Shown here in pieces: positions 1 to 8,318 of a stretch of DNA of 21,738 bases. Origin of the DNA: Pinguiococcus pyrenoidosus (Eukaryota; Sar; Pinguiophyceae; Pinguiochrysidales; Pinguiochrysidaceae). Position 1 is the first letter of the stretch. Each line of letters begins with the position of its first letter. The notes under the pieces were generated by a model. It searched no databases and had not been told where the DNA came from. It saw only the letters and a program-made list of their open reading frames with translations. The stretch lies in contig JAAMXY010000652.1 in assembly GCA_019677205.1 (NCBI GenBank), forward strand, positions 1 to 21,738, given 5' to 3'. The translations under genes and the position numbers were made by a program.

Positions 1-2266
1 GGGCCTCGATGAGGTCGTCGGACAGCTGCCCGGTAGTCGAGCCGTGGCCGTGGCCGTGGCCGTGGCCGTGGCCGTGACCGTGGCCGTGCACGAGCGCATC
101 CTTGCCGGGGTCGCTGGCGTAGTATGTAGGCGCGCCCCGGCGAGCTCGCGGGTGCATGCTGGAGTGCTGAGCATGCTGCGCCTGCGGCTGATGCTGCACC
201 GCCTGGATCCTCGCTGCCTGGACGTAGTGCCCCTCGGTGGGGCCGGGGTATCCGCCGACTGGTGGATAGCCCTCCTGCTCGCCCCCGCCAGCAAGAAACA
301 GCTCATAGCCCTGCCGCGATCCTTGGGGTCCACCTGCCGGGGGAGCGTCGGACGCAAGGACGTACTGCTGCTGCCCTTGAACCCACTGGGGCGGGGCGCG
401 GGTCAAGTAGTACACCTGCGGCTTCGACCCGCCGCCGCTGCCGCCGCCGCCGCCGACGCTGCCGGGGCCACTACCGGAGTAGACGCTCATGCCGGGGCTG
501 GGCGTCCTCGAAATCACTACGTTCTGCGCCAACACGCTTGATGCCTGGCCTTGCTGCTGCGGCGCCGGCTTGGCCCGGAGGGGATTGCGCAACGTCACGA
601 TGTCCGACTTGGGAATGCGGCGAACGATGAAGATGTCCGGCTGACTCTCAAGCAGAGACAACAGGCCGCCGAACTGCTTGCGAATCGCGCTGAGCGTATC
701 CGTGCCGAGACGGCTCCGAATGGTATTCGCGAGCTCCACCGCCTTGAGCTGGCACCCCGCGGCGGACTGGAGGATGTTCTCCGCGGTCATGGTGACTTGC
801 TCCTGCAGACTACAGCGCTCGTCGACCTGAGGAGCGGCGCCAGGATGCGCCACTTCGTCGCCATCCTCGGACGCGATGCTCGAGCTCCGTCCACTGGCGG
901 TGCTCGCAGAGCTGCTCGCCCCGTACTGGCCCTGCGCCGCGGTCGCATGATAGCCGTGAACCTGCTTGGTCGCCGAGGCGGTCCCGTGAGCCTGCGCCTG
1001 GGCCTGAACGCGAGTTCGAGCCTGCGCCTGAGCCTGAGCCTGCGCTTGTGCCTGAGCGTGAGCGTGAGCGTGAGCGTGAGCTTGAGCGTGGGCTTGAGCT
1101 TGGGCTTGAGCCTTGGCTTGCGCCTGAGCCTGGGCCTTCCTCTGATGCCAGGCATTCTGGTGCGCCGGGTACTGATGCTGCATCGGTGCCGCCGAGGGCG
1201 GCGGGTGATTCTCATAGCCCGGCGGCGGAGCCATCGGCGGAGCTAGGTTGCTCCGCTGGTTGCGCTCGGACCGCATCATGCTCATGGCGGTCCGCGGTCC
1301 GGCGCTGGGCGCTTGCTGCGGCGGCACTGGCACGGACGCTTCCCTCAGGGAGTAGTTCATCTGCGCCTGGGCACTGGCCAGGCTCTTGTTCAGCTGTGCG
1401 GTGAGGCTCGGCGACGCCTGGTTCCCATGGCCTTGAATGGCCTCGACGAGGGAGTCGGCGTGCTGGAGCGAGTTGGTCGACGAGGTCCGCGCGAAGCCTC
1501 CCGTCGTCAGGCCGTCGCTGTAGCTCGTGCTGAAGGAGAGGCCCTCGTCGAGGAGCTTGCTCAGGCCCGAGATCTCCGGCGCCGCCGCCGTCTGCGCATA
1601 GGTCAGGGGGGCGCTCGTGCTCCGGGGTGCACGGTGGGGCACGAAGTGCGGCGCCTCGGCGTGCAGCTCGTTCTGGTCGGATGCGGACGCCCTCACGTGA
1701 GAGAGCGGCGCGTAGACCGGCTTGCCACCGTCCGTGGAGGCGTTGCTCTGGCTGGTGTCGCTCACGAAGCTGCCGATGAAGAAGCCGCCGTCGGCCGCCT
1801 CGTCACTGGGCGGCGCCGGGTGCACCGCTCGAAGTCCATCGCGAGACGCCTGTATCCCAGAGCGAGAAGAATCGTCAGCGTCGCCATCTCCCAAACGCTC
1901 GGACGTGCTTTCGGCGCTTTTCTCGGGGCACACGCTTGAGAGTTCCACGCCCCGTCGAAGTCTCCCTCCATGGCGCAATTCAAACGACCGACCCTCTTTT
2001 GGGGGGTGCGGTCGACCGGTCTCTTCCGCCGCGATCGCCGGTTTCGGCCCACTCACCGTCGACGGGGAATCCGCAGAGGGCCCCCAGAGATCCATCGGGG
2101 GGGAGCGTCCCGAGAGCGCCATGTCCGAGTGCGTGCGCGCCGGTGCGTCGGGCAGGGCGGTCGAGAAGCTGGTCAAGTGCTCCTCTGGCGCTCTGGCGCC
2201 CACGCGCTCTTCCAGCAGGCCGGAGAGGTAGAAGTCTGGCGTGCCGAAGGCGTCCAAGGTCGACAT
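1..2266 (-). CDS. Low-complexity Gln/Ala/His-rich protein with a small winged-helix-like segment (3' end outside window)
   Basis: On the minus strand one frame is open without a stop from 2296 to the window edge. Its first ATG is at 2266, directly downstream of an in-frame stop at 2299-2297, so the start is well fixed. The visible part is 755 codons without an intron. Most of it is predicted disorder rich in Ser, Pro, Ala and Gln. An alternating Ala-Gln/Ala-His run covers about residues 378-415, and (HG)8 covers 727-742 near the window edge. One compact segment, about residues 496-561, contains the core FGGLLSLLESQPDIFIV followed by RRIPKSDIVTL. It looks like a small winged helix, perhaps of the LOTUS/OST-HTH type found in RNA-granule proteins; that assignment is inference. 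Codon choice (GC-rich third positions) matches the other genes here. Neighbour ERCC1 is divergent. Function is not recognised. Confidence 0.82.
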   Translation of the reverse strand, partial: MSTLDAFGTPDFYLSGLLEERVGARAPEEHLTSFSTALPDAPARTHSDMALSGRSPPMDLWGPSADSPSTVSGPKPAIAAEETGRPHPPKEGRSFELRHGGRLRRGVELSSVCPEKSAESTSERLGDGDADDSSRSGIQASRDGLRAVHPAPPSDEAADGGFFIGSFVSDTSQSNASTDGGKPVYAPLSHVRASASDQNELHAEAPHFVPHRAPRSTSAPLTYAQTAAAPEISGLSKLLDEGLSFSTSYSDGLTTGGFARTSSTNSLQHADSLVEAIQGHGNQASPSLTAQLNKSLASAQAQMNYSLREASVPVPPQQAPSAGPRTAMSMMRSERNQRSNLAPPMAPPPGYENHPPPSAAPMQHQYPAHQNAWHQRKAQAQAQAKAQAQAQAHAQAHAHAHAHAQAQAQAQAQAQARTRVQAQAQAHGTASATKQVHGYHATAAQGQYGASSSASTASGRSSSIASEDGDEVAHPGAAPQVDERCSLQEQVTMTAENILQSAAGCQLKAVELANTIRSRLGTDTLSAIRKQFGGLLSLLESQPDIFIVRRIPKSDIVTLRNPLRAKPAPQQQGQASSVLAQNVVISRTPSPGMSVYSGSGPGSVGGGGGSGGGSKPQVYYLTRAPPQWVQGQQQYVLASDAPPAGGPQGSRQGYELFLAGGGEQEGYPPVGGYPGPTEGHYVQAARIQAVQHQPQAQHAQHSSMHPRARRGAPTYYASDPGKDALVHGHGHGHGHGHGHGHGSTTGQLSDDLIEA
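41..88 (-). repeat. GCCGTG hexamer microsatellite encoding (His-Gly)8
   Basis: Eight nearly perfect GCCGTG units (one carries ACC) occupy 48 bases. Read on the minus strand in the frame of the surrounding gene they give eight His-Gly pairs. The near-perfect DNA repeat suggests it can change in length between strains without breaking the frame. Confidence 0.85.
1022..1137 (-). repeat. Degenerate hexamer repeat encoding Ala-Gln / Ala-His dipeptides
   Basis: On the plus strand this reads as a run of GAGCCT/GAGCGT/GGCTTG-like hexamers. On the minus strand, in the frame of the surrounding gene, it encodes alternating Ala with Gln, His or Lys. The units differ at third positions as well as at the Gln/His position, so this is an old or selected coding repeat rather than a fresh expansion. 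Confidence 0.8.
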
Positions 2267-3239
2267 GGCCTCTGGCCGGGGTCGCGGACGCGACGTTCAG
2301 CTGGGCACGAGCCGGGCCCGCGCGCGGACTTTCCAACTTGTTCAACTTCGCGCGCGTGTGGAAGCCTGCGCGCGCCGCCGCTGCTGCCGTCGCGACGCCG
2401 CGCCTGCGTCCGGAGCCGCTTGGTACCGCAACTCCACAAGCCGGACTCGTCTCCGGAGGCGCTCGGGCGCGTGTCTGGCGGCGCGAGCGCGCGCTAGTCC
2501 GCTCTCGCGGGAGCGGGGAGACCGAGCAGAAAGCGGCGCTTTGCGAGCGTTTCACCGGCGACTGGGGGGCGGGACGGCCGCACAAAACTCTCCCACACCT
2601 TCCACTGTGTTCCGAGAAGGCGGCTGACTGGAGTTTGCGGTGCGGCGCGGGGGACCCGTCGCGGGAGGCGGGCGCGACGCGCAGAAACCGTTCGGCCAGA
2701 TTCATTCGTAGGGTCGGCCATTTGGAAAACCTTGGAGGTCGCATGGGGGGAATTTCGTCGCGATGCCTGCGCGGCCGTGGCACAGCGCCCCAAGGCTGAG
2801 ATTCGCAGAAGAGCGCATTTCAAATGAAAATCTGCTGAAGAGCGCAGGCACGGCGGGTGGAATAAGCTGAATCTCGGAGGAAGGCGCCAATCAGGGACGC
2901 ACGCGGCGCGCACGCGCGACCCCTTGCACCAGCCTTCCAAACCGATCATAAGAATATGCCCGACAGAACTCTGAGTGGGTGGTACCCACGCCAGTCCCGA
3001 CCAGCATGTGCCCGAGCTGCTCCCCTTGTATCAACTTCCCGCACTGACGGGATCCTAACCTTTCAATATTTCAATATTTTACTCACCGCCTCCTGATTGG
3101 TTTAGATCACAGGGCCACGGGCGAATCCGCCCAACACTGCGACCAGCTCCAGACCGAATGCTAGCTTGATCCGTTGGGCGGTCGCGCGGGGATTGCGCCC
3201 CGAGCGGAAGGCGGGAAAAGCCGCGTTGGGGGAATCTCC

Positions 3240-3255
3240 AATCTCGAAATCTCGA
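3240..3255. repeat. Two tandem copies of AATCTCGA
   Basis: Two exact 8-base units lie head to tail upstream of ERCC1. The longer word AATCTCGAAATC recurs at 3502-3513 in the same spacer, which suggests a small family of related short words rather than an isolated duplication. Confidence 0.6.
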
Positions 3256-3378
3256 AAACCGGCGGGCGGTTTTCCGCTGTTTTAGGCTCCCATTCGCACG
3301 CCCAATCATCCGTGGCCGTTCCGCGCGCAAGCCACTCCCACCAATCATGAAGCTTCTGGATTCGCTGTCACGATGTCA

Positions 3379-3402
3379 CGTTTACACGTTTACAGGTTTA
3401 CA
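3379..3402. repeat. Three tandem 8-base units (CGTTTACA, CGTTTACA, GGTTTACA)
   Basis: Two exact and one single-mismatch 8-base units run head to tail about 405 bases upstream of the ERCC1 start codon. A related CACGATGTCACG precedes them. The element could be a clustered factor-binding site or simple slippage; the sequence alone does not decide. Confidence 0.65.
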
Positions 3403-3450
3403 GGATTCAGTCGCGACGTTCTTCTGGGTCGACGTCCGTTCCCGCTATGA

Positions 3451-3472
3451 CGAGAACGAGAACGAGAACGAG
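3451..3472. repeat. Hexamer repeat (CGAGAA)3.7 upstream of ERCC1
   Basis: A 22-base perfect run of the hexamer CGAGAA sits in the probable 5' untranslated or promoter region of ERCC1. It is a simple microsatellite. Confidence 0.7.
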
Positions 3473-3806
3473 TCTTTCGCGCCACTTTCCTTGGAGCTTG
3501 GAATCTCGAAATCGGTGCTTTTCGGTTTTCGGTTTCCGCTTTTCGCTTTTCACGCTTTCCACTTTTCATCGGATTTCAGATTCTTGCACGTCGGTCATCA
3601 GATTCGGAATCACAGCGCTTGAAATTTGTCGACTTCTTCAAGTTCACCCGAGTTGTTTCCTTGACTCGCGCCGCCGCCGTATGCCGTGCTTCTCAGGGAT
3701 TTCCATCATCCTCCTTCGCCTCTCTTCACCTGCTGCTTTGCTGTGAAGGAGCAGACCCACCGAAAAGAGAAAAGACATCCTCTTGGCGGAGCCGGAAGCA
3801 CAAAGA

Positions 3807-4739
3807 ATGACCACGACGAATGTGTCGGCGAACCAGCTGCTCATCAACAGGCGGCAGCGCGGCAATCCCATGCTGAAGCACCTGCGGAACGTGCCGTCCG
3901 CGGTCGTGGAGGGCATCGTGCCGGACTTCGTGGTGGGCGCACAGGCCTGCGCGCTGTTCCTGAGTGTGCGATACCATCTGCTGCACCCGAAGTACGTGGT
4001 GCGGCGCCTGAGAGAGCTCGGCCGCACCTTCCGCCTCCGAGTTCTGCTGTGTCTGGTGGACGTGACGGACAATGAGAAGCCGCTCTGCGAGCTGAACAAG
4101 CTGGCGCTGCTGCACGATTGCACGCTGCTGCTCGCGTGGTCCACCCTGGAAGCCGCTCGCTACCTGGAGACGCTCAAGGCGTACGAGAACAAGCCGGCCG
4201 ACACCATCCTCGGCAAGGTGGACGACGACTACCTCTCCGTCCTCGGCCACGCCATCACCAAGGTGCGGAGCATCAACAAGACGGATGCGCAGACGTTGGC
4301 AACGACCTTTGGCTCTCTGCAAGGCATCCTGCGGGCCAACGAAGCAGAGCTGCTGGCCTGTCCCGGCCTCGGGAGCAAGAAGGTGCGCCGCCTGCTCGCC
4401 GTGCTGGACCAGCCCCTCCTGGACGACGCGGCCATGCAAGCGGCGGAGGAAGAGGAGAAGAAGAGCGCGTCCGCAAAGGGCGCCGAGAGCCCCCATGTCC
4501 CTGTTGGAGAGGACAGGGGTGAAGCCGACGGCGACGTGAGCGAGCAGAAAGCAGAAGACCGCGGCCAAGAGCAAGACAGCAAAGCCGGCGACAAGGGCCA
4601 GCCCGAGCAGCGGCAAGCATCTCACGAAAGGCAAGCCGAAAGACAAGCCGAAAGACAAGCCGAAAACGAAGCCGAGTTGGCCACAATGGTTGATGAGGAG
4701 ATCGAAATCCTAGAAGCTGCGGCCCCGAACGGGCAATGA
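3807..4739 (+). CDS. ERCC1: ERCC1/RAD10 DNA-repair protein (non-catalytic partner of XPF)
   Basis: A 310-residue protein. ERCC1 pairs with the nuclease XPF to cut DNA 5' of lesions in nucleotide-excision repair and to process crosslinks and recombination intermediates. Residues 8-125 match the ERCC1 central domain (NRRQRGNPMLKHLRNVP, then VRYHLLHPKYVVRRL, then LLAWSTLEAARYLETLKAYE). Residues 155-205 match the C-terminal helix-hairpin-helix pair that dimerises with XPF (INKTDAQTLATTFGS, then CPGLGSKKVRRL). The Arg-Tyr...Tyr...Arg pattern of the XPA-contact pocket is kept (RYHLLHPKYVVRR). Oddities are these: there is almost no N-terminal tail before the central domain, the usual Trp of NVPW is Ser (residue 31), and a charged C-terminal extension of about 100 residues ends with RQAE repeats. 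I chose ATG 3807 because no in-frame ATG lies between it and the preceding open sequence. It is single-exon and convergent with the dysferlin-domain gene. Confidence 0.95.
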   Translation: MTTTNVSANQLLINRRQRGNPMLKHLRNVPSAVVEGIVPDFVVGAQACALFLSVRYHLLHPKYVVRRLRELGRTFRLRVLLCLVDVTDNEKPLCELNKLALLHDCTLLLAWSTLEAARYLETLKAYENKPADTILGKVDDDYLSVLGHAITKVRSINKTDAQTLATTFGSLQGILRANEAELLACPGLGSKKVRRLLAVLDQPLLDDAAMQAAEEEEKKSASAKGAESPHVPVGEDRGEADGDVSEQKAEDRGQEQDSKAGDKGQPEQRQASHERQAERQAERQAENEAELATMVDEEIEILEAAAPNGQ

Positions 4740-5167
4740 ATGAAGCGCTCCACGCTGCAGTCCAGTGCCAAGCCCGATTTGCGTCAGGCCGGCTTGCTCC
4801 GGCCTCACCCGGTCGCATGCCGCACACCCTCCATGAGCGGAATCTCTCCAGCCCCATGCTCGGGTCCCGGCGGCATGCGCAGGATTCGCTGCGGCCCTTG
4901 CAAGACAGCTGAGGGCGCTCTGAGCACTGTTGCCCGCCCACGCACCCCGCGGCACGTGCCCGTCGCGGGAAACTGATAGCTACTTCCGCAAGGCTCCTTC
5001 AAAGGCAGCCGTTGCGGGCCATTCCTCGTGAAGCGCTTGGAGCGTGAAGCTTGCACTTAGCAGCTTGAAGCTTGGAGCTTGAAGCTTGGAGCTTGGAGCT
5101 TGGAGCTTGGAGCTTGGAGCTTGGAGCTTGCAGGACCGTGTTGGCATTCCCGAATCTTCACTTCGCT
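4740..5167. other. Convergent spacer between ERCC1 and the dysferlin-domain gene
   Basis: This 428-base stretch holds the 3' ends of two convergent genes and no gene of its own. Short open frames across it are of low complexity and match nothing. Its only structure is the 7-base tandem array at 5062-5131. No AATAAA-type polyadenylation signal is evident on either strand near the stop codons. Confidence 0.65.
5062..5131. repeat. Ten tandem copies of a 7-base unit, AGCTTGG
   Basis: Ten contiguous heptamers run from 5062 to 5131: AGCTTGA, AGCTTGG, AGCTTGA, then six AGCTTGG, and a final AGCTTGC. Each unit contains the palindrome AGCT (AAGCTT where the previous unit ends in A). The array ends 37 bases past the dysferlin-domain gene's stop codon, so it is probably inside that gene's 3' untranslated region. 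The word TTGGAGCTTGGAA also occurs singly at 3491-3503. Heptad-like peptides can be read through it in several frames, but these are a by-product of the repeat. Confidence 0.9.
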
Positions 5168-7416
5168 TCACATGTTTCTATAGATATACGGCGGGATGAC
5201 GTTCATGAGCAGCGAGATGCCCAGCTCCTTGGAGTACCAAAAGCTGAAGCCTAGGTCGTAGTTCAGGAAGCCGATCCATTCGAGCAGGCGAGAGCTGCGC
5301 ATGGCCAGCGTCGTGACCATCATCATCCACTTGGCCTGCGAGACGGCGCCGTCAGAAGGGAGCGCAACTCCTGGGGAGCATTCCCGGCTGCTGCTACTCC
5401 TTAAACATCAATCCAGTTCTGAGAGCGTGCGTACCTGCGCGAGCGTCATCGGCCTCTTCGTTGCTTTCTTCGCCAACTTGCTGGGCGCGCTGCCGTCGAT
5501 CTCGCTCAGCTTCCGTTCTATTCGCAGCTTCTGCACAGAGGCATAGGCGAGCATGTAGACTTGCGCCAGCAGCAGCATCAGCTTTTCATACGTGTACACA
5601 ATGCTCGCTCCCGGGCTGCTCAGGAAGAGCCAGGGCGACCAGAGGATCCGGAAGCCTTTCGCCGGGTCGTGCTTGAGCATGATGCTGAACCCGATCCGCC
5701 GAACCATCAGCTGCCCGGCGTTCCTCAGGTAGCGATACCGCTCCGAGGCCCGGCGAGCCACGATGCTCGACTGGCTCCGTGATTCGGTCCCCGACGTGGC
5801 GGAGCCCAGCACCGGCCCGGGAAGCTTCTCCCGGAGAGACCTGATGACTGCCTGGGACGTCGTCCAGACGTACACGAGGATCCGGTAGGGCAGGGTGGCC
5901 ATCGCGACGATCGGTCGAAGCATCGTGACCACGATCGTGTCCGGAGGCGCTGAGAAACTCACGAGGAAGAAGCTGGAGAACGGGAGAACGTTGACGCCCG
6001 CGAACGCAGAGACCCAGATCCAGTTCCGCTGCCGGCGGAGCGTCCGAAAGTGGAGCGAGATCGGCAGCCGGATGCCGATGCCAACTCCCCCGCTGGAGCT
6101 CTGCTCCTTCTCCTCTGCCGCATACGCCTTGTACGCGTTGGCCGCGGCACTTCCTGATCGGCCCAGAATATTGCGACCCGCTGCGACTCCCCGCCTCGCG
6201 AGGGGGATGCTTCGGGACTGGACGTTCTCCAGGACCTGCCGCAGCCGCTGCCGCGTCTGCGTCTTCGGTTCCATGATGTTCCCTCTACCGTGACCCTCCA
6301 GGAGCCGTTCCTCTCCCTTCGGGCCACTCTCTATTGTGTTTAGTCTGTCCGAAGTCGGCACGCTATCCCCCTGGCCGACATCTAGAGTGCTGTCTCTATC
6401 GAATATGGGCTTGTCTCGCCTCGCCTCGCCATCCCCCGTTGCCAAGCCCGCCCCAAGCGCCGGTGCCTTCCTCAGCCTGTGCATCCTCTTGTCCAGCCGG
6501 CTGATCTCCACCAGCTCGTGGCACTGCTGCAGGCTCCAGGCGACGAGGCTCTTGGCCACGATGGTCGCCTGCGGCGGCAAGCTCGTGGACTTGACGAAGC
6601 CCAAGCCGACGCCGCGAAAGTCGAAGTCGTCGACCACGCGATCCCAGATGCGCTGCAGCCGGCCTTGCGCCGTCTGCAGCAGGTCCTTGCCGAACTGCAA
6701 GCCCATGCTGCCATTGCCAGCCAGATGCGCGGCCTCGCCCGCCAGCTCCGACACGGCCGGGATCGCCTCGGTGCTGCTGTTGTCCCGAAGCCTCGAGCCG
6801 ACGAGTCCCTCCAAGGACTCCGCCACATTTTCGCCCACGGGCGCCATGACGCGCACCCAGCGCCGACGCCGCCCGTGGTCGCCCAGGAGCCACGTTTCTC
6901 GCGGCACATGCGGCGCTGGGGCCCTTCTTTGCCGCCGCCGCTTGCCCAAGTCTCCCCCGCCGTAGATATCATGTAAATTCTGCAGATCTCTCGCGTACTC
7001 CCAGCCGCCACTGGTGAGGCGCAGCAGCGCCTCGGTATGCGAGCTGTTCGCCGCCTTGGCAAAGGCCTGGATGGCGCTCTCCGGGGCGCGTACAGCGCCG
7101 GAAACACTCCTAAACGAGCAGCGAACTTCAGCTGACGAAGGCGTCGTCCCGATAGTACATGGCCAGGTGCGCACCAGTCGCCTTTCCACTCCCAGCCATT
7201 CGGCAGCTGTGCCTTGGCGGGGGACCTCGCAGAAGAGCCGTCCGCATACGACCAAGGTGGCTCCGCGGCGCGCCAGCCCGTGTCCCACGACCAGGTTTGG
7301 TCCTCCCAGATCTCCACCAAGGCCTGCTGGCGCCCGGCGGGCACCTGGCCTCCGCTCCGCGCTGCCAGAAGGCTCCCGAGCAGCAGGCAGAGCCTCCGGC
7401 GGGAGCGCTGCCGCAT
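5168..7416 (-). CDS. Dysferlin-domain membrane protein, Pex23/Pex24/Pex30-like
   Basis: Three exons join: 7416-7175, 7109-5435 and 5335-5168, giving 694 residues. Residues 1-23 form a plausible signal peptide (MRQRSRRRLCLLLGSLLAAR). Residues 33-81 carry the N-terminal dysferlin pattern: WEDQTW, then GWRAAEPPWSYADG, then LPNGWEWKGDW. Residues 116-168 carry its C-terminal half: GGWEYARDL and RRRRWVR. Fungal Pex23-family peroxins, which regulate peroxisome number from ER contact sites, have this domain pair, as do TECPR1 and the ferlins. The second half is unlike anything I recognise and has hydrophobic stretches near 443-467, 470-500, 566-603 and 680-691, so it should be membrane-anchored. The intron inside the dysferlin domain and the last exon were placed by GT-AG sites and frame continuity. 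The last exon is clearly coding (RLLEWIGFLNYDLGFSFWY). An upstream in-frame extension to 7731 exists but looks non-coding. A peroxisomal role is inference. Confidence 0.75.
5336..5434 (-). other. Intron 2 of the dysferlin-domain gene (99 nt)
   Basis: The donor is GCGCAG|GTACGC at 5435/5434 and the acceptor is CTCGCAG|GCC at 5336/5335, phase 0. Read-through would end the protein within nine codons. Splicing adds 55 residues ending in a hydrophobic, aromatic-rich tail. Confidence 0.75.
7110..7174 (-). other. Intron 1 of the dysferlin-domain gene (65 nt)
   Basis: The donor is TG|GTGCGC at 7175/7174 and the acceptor is GTTTAG|G at 7110/7109. It splits a Trp codon (phase 2). Removing it joins the two halves of the dysferlin domain, which otherwise lie in different frames; that is the main support. 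Confidence 0.7.
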
Positions 7417-8318
7417 CCTTGGCTGCTGGAGAGCGCCGAAACAGAGGGTTTGTGCGTCCAGAGAGAGAGTCTGCGGACTGGGTGTTGTGGAGCCGATGTA
7501 CAGCACATTCAGAAATTCAAATGCGTAGGTATTTGTAACGCTCGGTCTTTCGACTGTCGTATGAGACTTCGCTCCAGTCTGCTTGTGTACCGGCTCGCGG
7601 CGTGGATGCGTGGAAGGGTCGTGTGGTTGTTGTCGCTTTGAGGTGCTCGGGCAGTGCAACAACTTGTCGACGCAGTAGGCAAGTTTCTCCTCGACTCGCT
7701 CTGTTGGCTGTCCGTGCGTGCCTGGCTGCATTGGTTCCTTGGATAGCTAGTGTGACCATTCCGGACTCGTATGGTCCGGATCACTCTCACACGTAGCAGA
7801 ACAGCTCAGCGATCACCTTGACGTTGAGTGTGGAAGGATACAAGATACGTAAGGACCACCTGGAGCTGGTAGGCACGATCGTACTCAACAGCACAACTTT
7901 TTCTCCCACTGGGAACGCCTTTCTCCGTCGCTCTCACGACGATTCCTGGTTCTGACAGGAGTCTAATAACTGTCTAATAAACACAACGAAAAACAAAACC
8001 AAACATCAGAAAAAAAACAAGATACCAAACAGATATCGATACTACTCGGCTTCGATGTCGAAAAATGCCGAATCTGCTTCGAAATCCAGACTGATCATTG
8101 GCTGGGGTGCTCCGGTGACCGTGCTCATTGGTCGCTCGCTGAAGCCTCCGAACACAACGAACCAAAGAGATTCTCAACAAGAAACGCATCAACCGGCTCT
8201 TATCCAGCCGTATCACAGCACCGATGACGCTCCCCTCGGCTGCAAAACTCATCGAACGCCGCAGTCGAACGCGCCCGCGCGCGGCCCTTGTTCGGGCTTT
8301 ACCGCACCAGATCTGACA
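7417..8318. other. Divergent spacer between the dysferlin-domain and LMBR1-family genes
   Basis: A 0.9-kb region without a convincing gene. Near its right end it turns A-rich on the plus strand (about 7980-8035, mostly A and C with few G or T), which stands out against the GC-rich surroundings. A tandem 11-base duplication (GTCTAATAACT then GTCTAATAAAC) lies at 7961-7982. The frame of the LMBR1 gene stays open back to 8055 but shows no recognisable protein sequence there. The A-rich patch may be a nucleosome-poor promoter for one or both genes; this is inference. Confidence 0.6.
7961..7982. repeat. Tandem 11-base duplication, GTCTAATAA core
   Basis: Two 11-base units share their first nine bases exactly and lie head to tail just before an A-rich tract, about 340 bases upstream of the LMBR1-family start codon. 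Confidence 0.6.

Larger units (their letters stand above)
2267..3806. other. 1.5-kb divergent spacer between the low-complexity gene and ERCC1
   Basis: No convincing gene is seen. The left half (to about 2750) is very GC-rich and gives long open but arginine-rich frames with no recognisable domain. The right half is less GC-rich and holds short tandem repeats: AATCTCGA twice at 3240-3255, CGTTTACA-type units three times at 3379-3402, and GAGAAC-type hexamers at 3451-3472. The 10-mer GAAGAGCGCA occurs twice 29 bases apart (2808 and 2837). The region presumably holds both promoters and 5' untranslated sequence, but no TATA-like element stands out. Confidence 0.6.

Noticed and set aside
44-1939. 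Several plus-strand open frames of 120-230 codons across the left end
   Set aside because: They overlap the continuous minus-strand frame that starts at 2266. Their Arg/Leu repeats are the complement of the Ala-Gln and His-Gly coding repeats.
1980-2783. A 267-codon minus-strand open frame upstream of the low-complexity gene
   Set aside because: It is Arg/Pro/Ala-rich without a domain and lies in a very GC-rich spacer where long chance frames are expected; it also overlaps the start of the supported gene in another frame.
4980-5171. A possible heptad-repeat peptide (LQAPSSK units) read through the 7-base array
   Set aside because: A 7-base tandem repeat gives a seven-residue periodic peptide in every open frame; there is no flanking coding character.
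6290-6440. A third intron or a gene boundary in the linker of the dysferlin-domain gene (about residues 305-360)
   Set aside because: The segment is less protein-like and a Met at residue 360 could start a separate gene, but the frame is open throughout and no convincing GT-AG pair was found; cDNA would decide.
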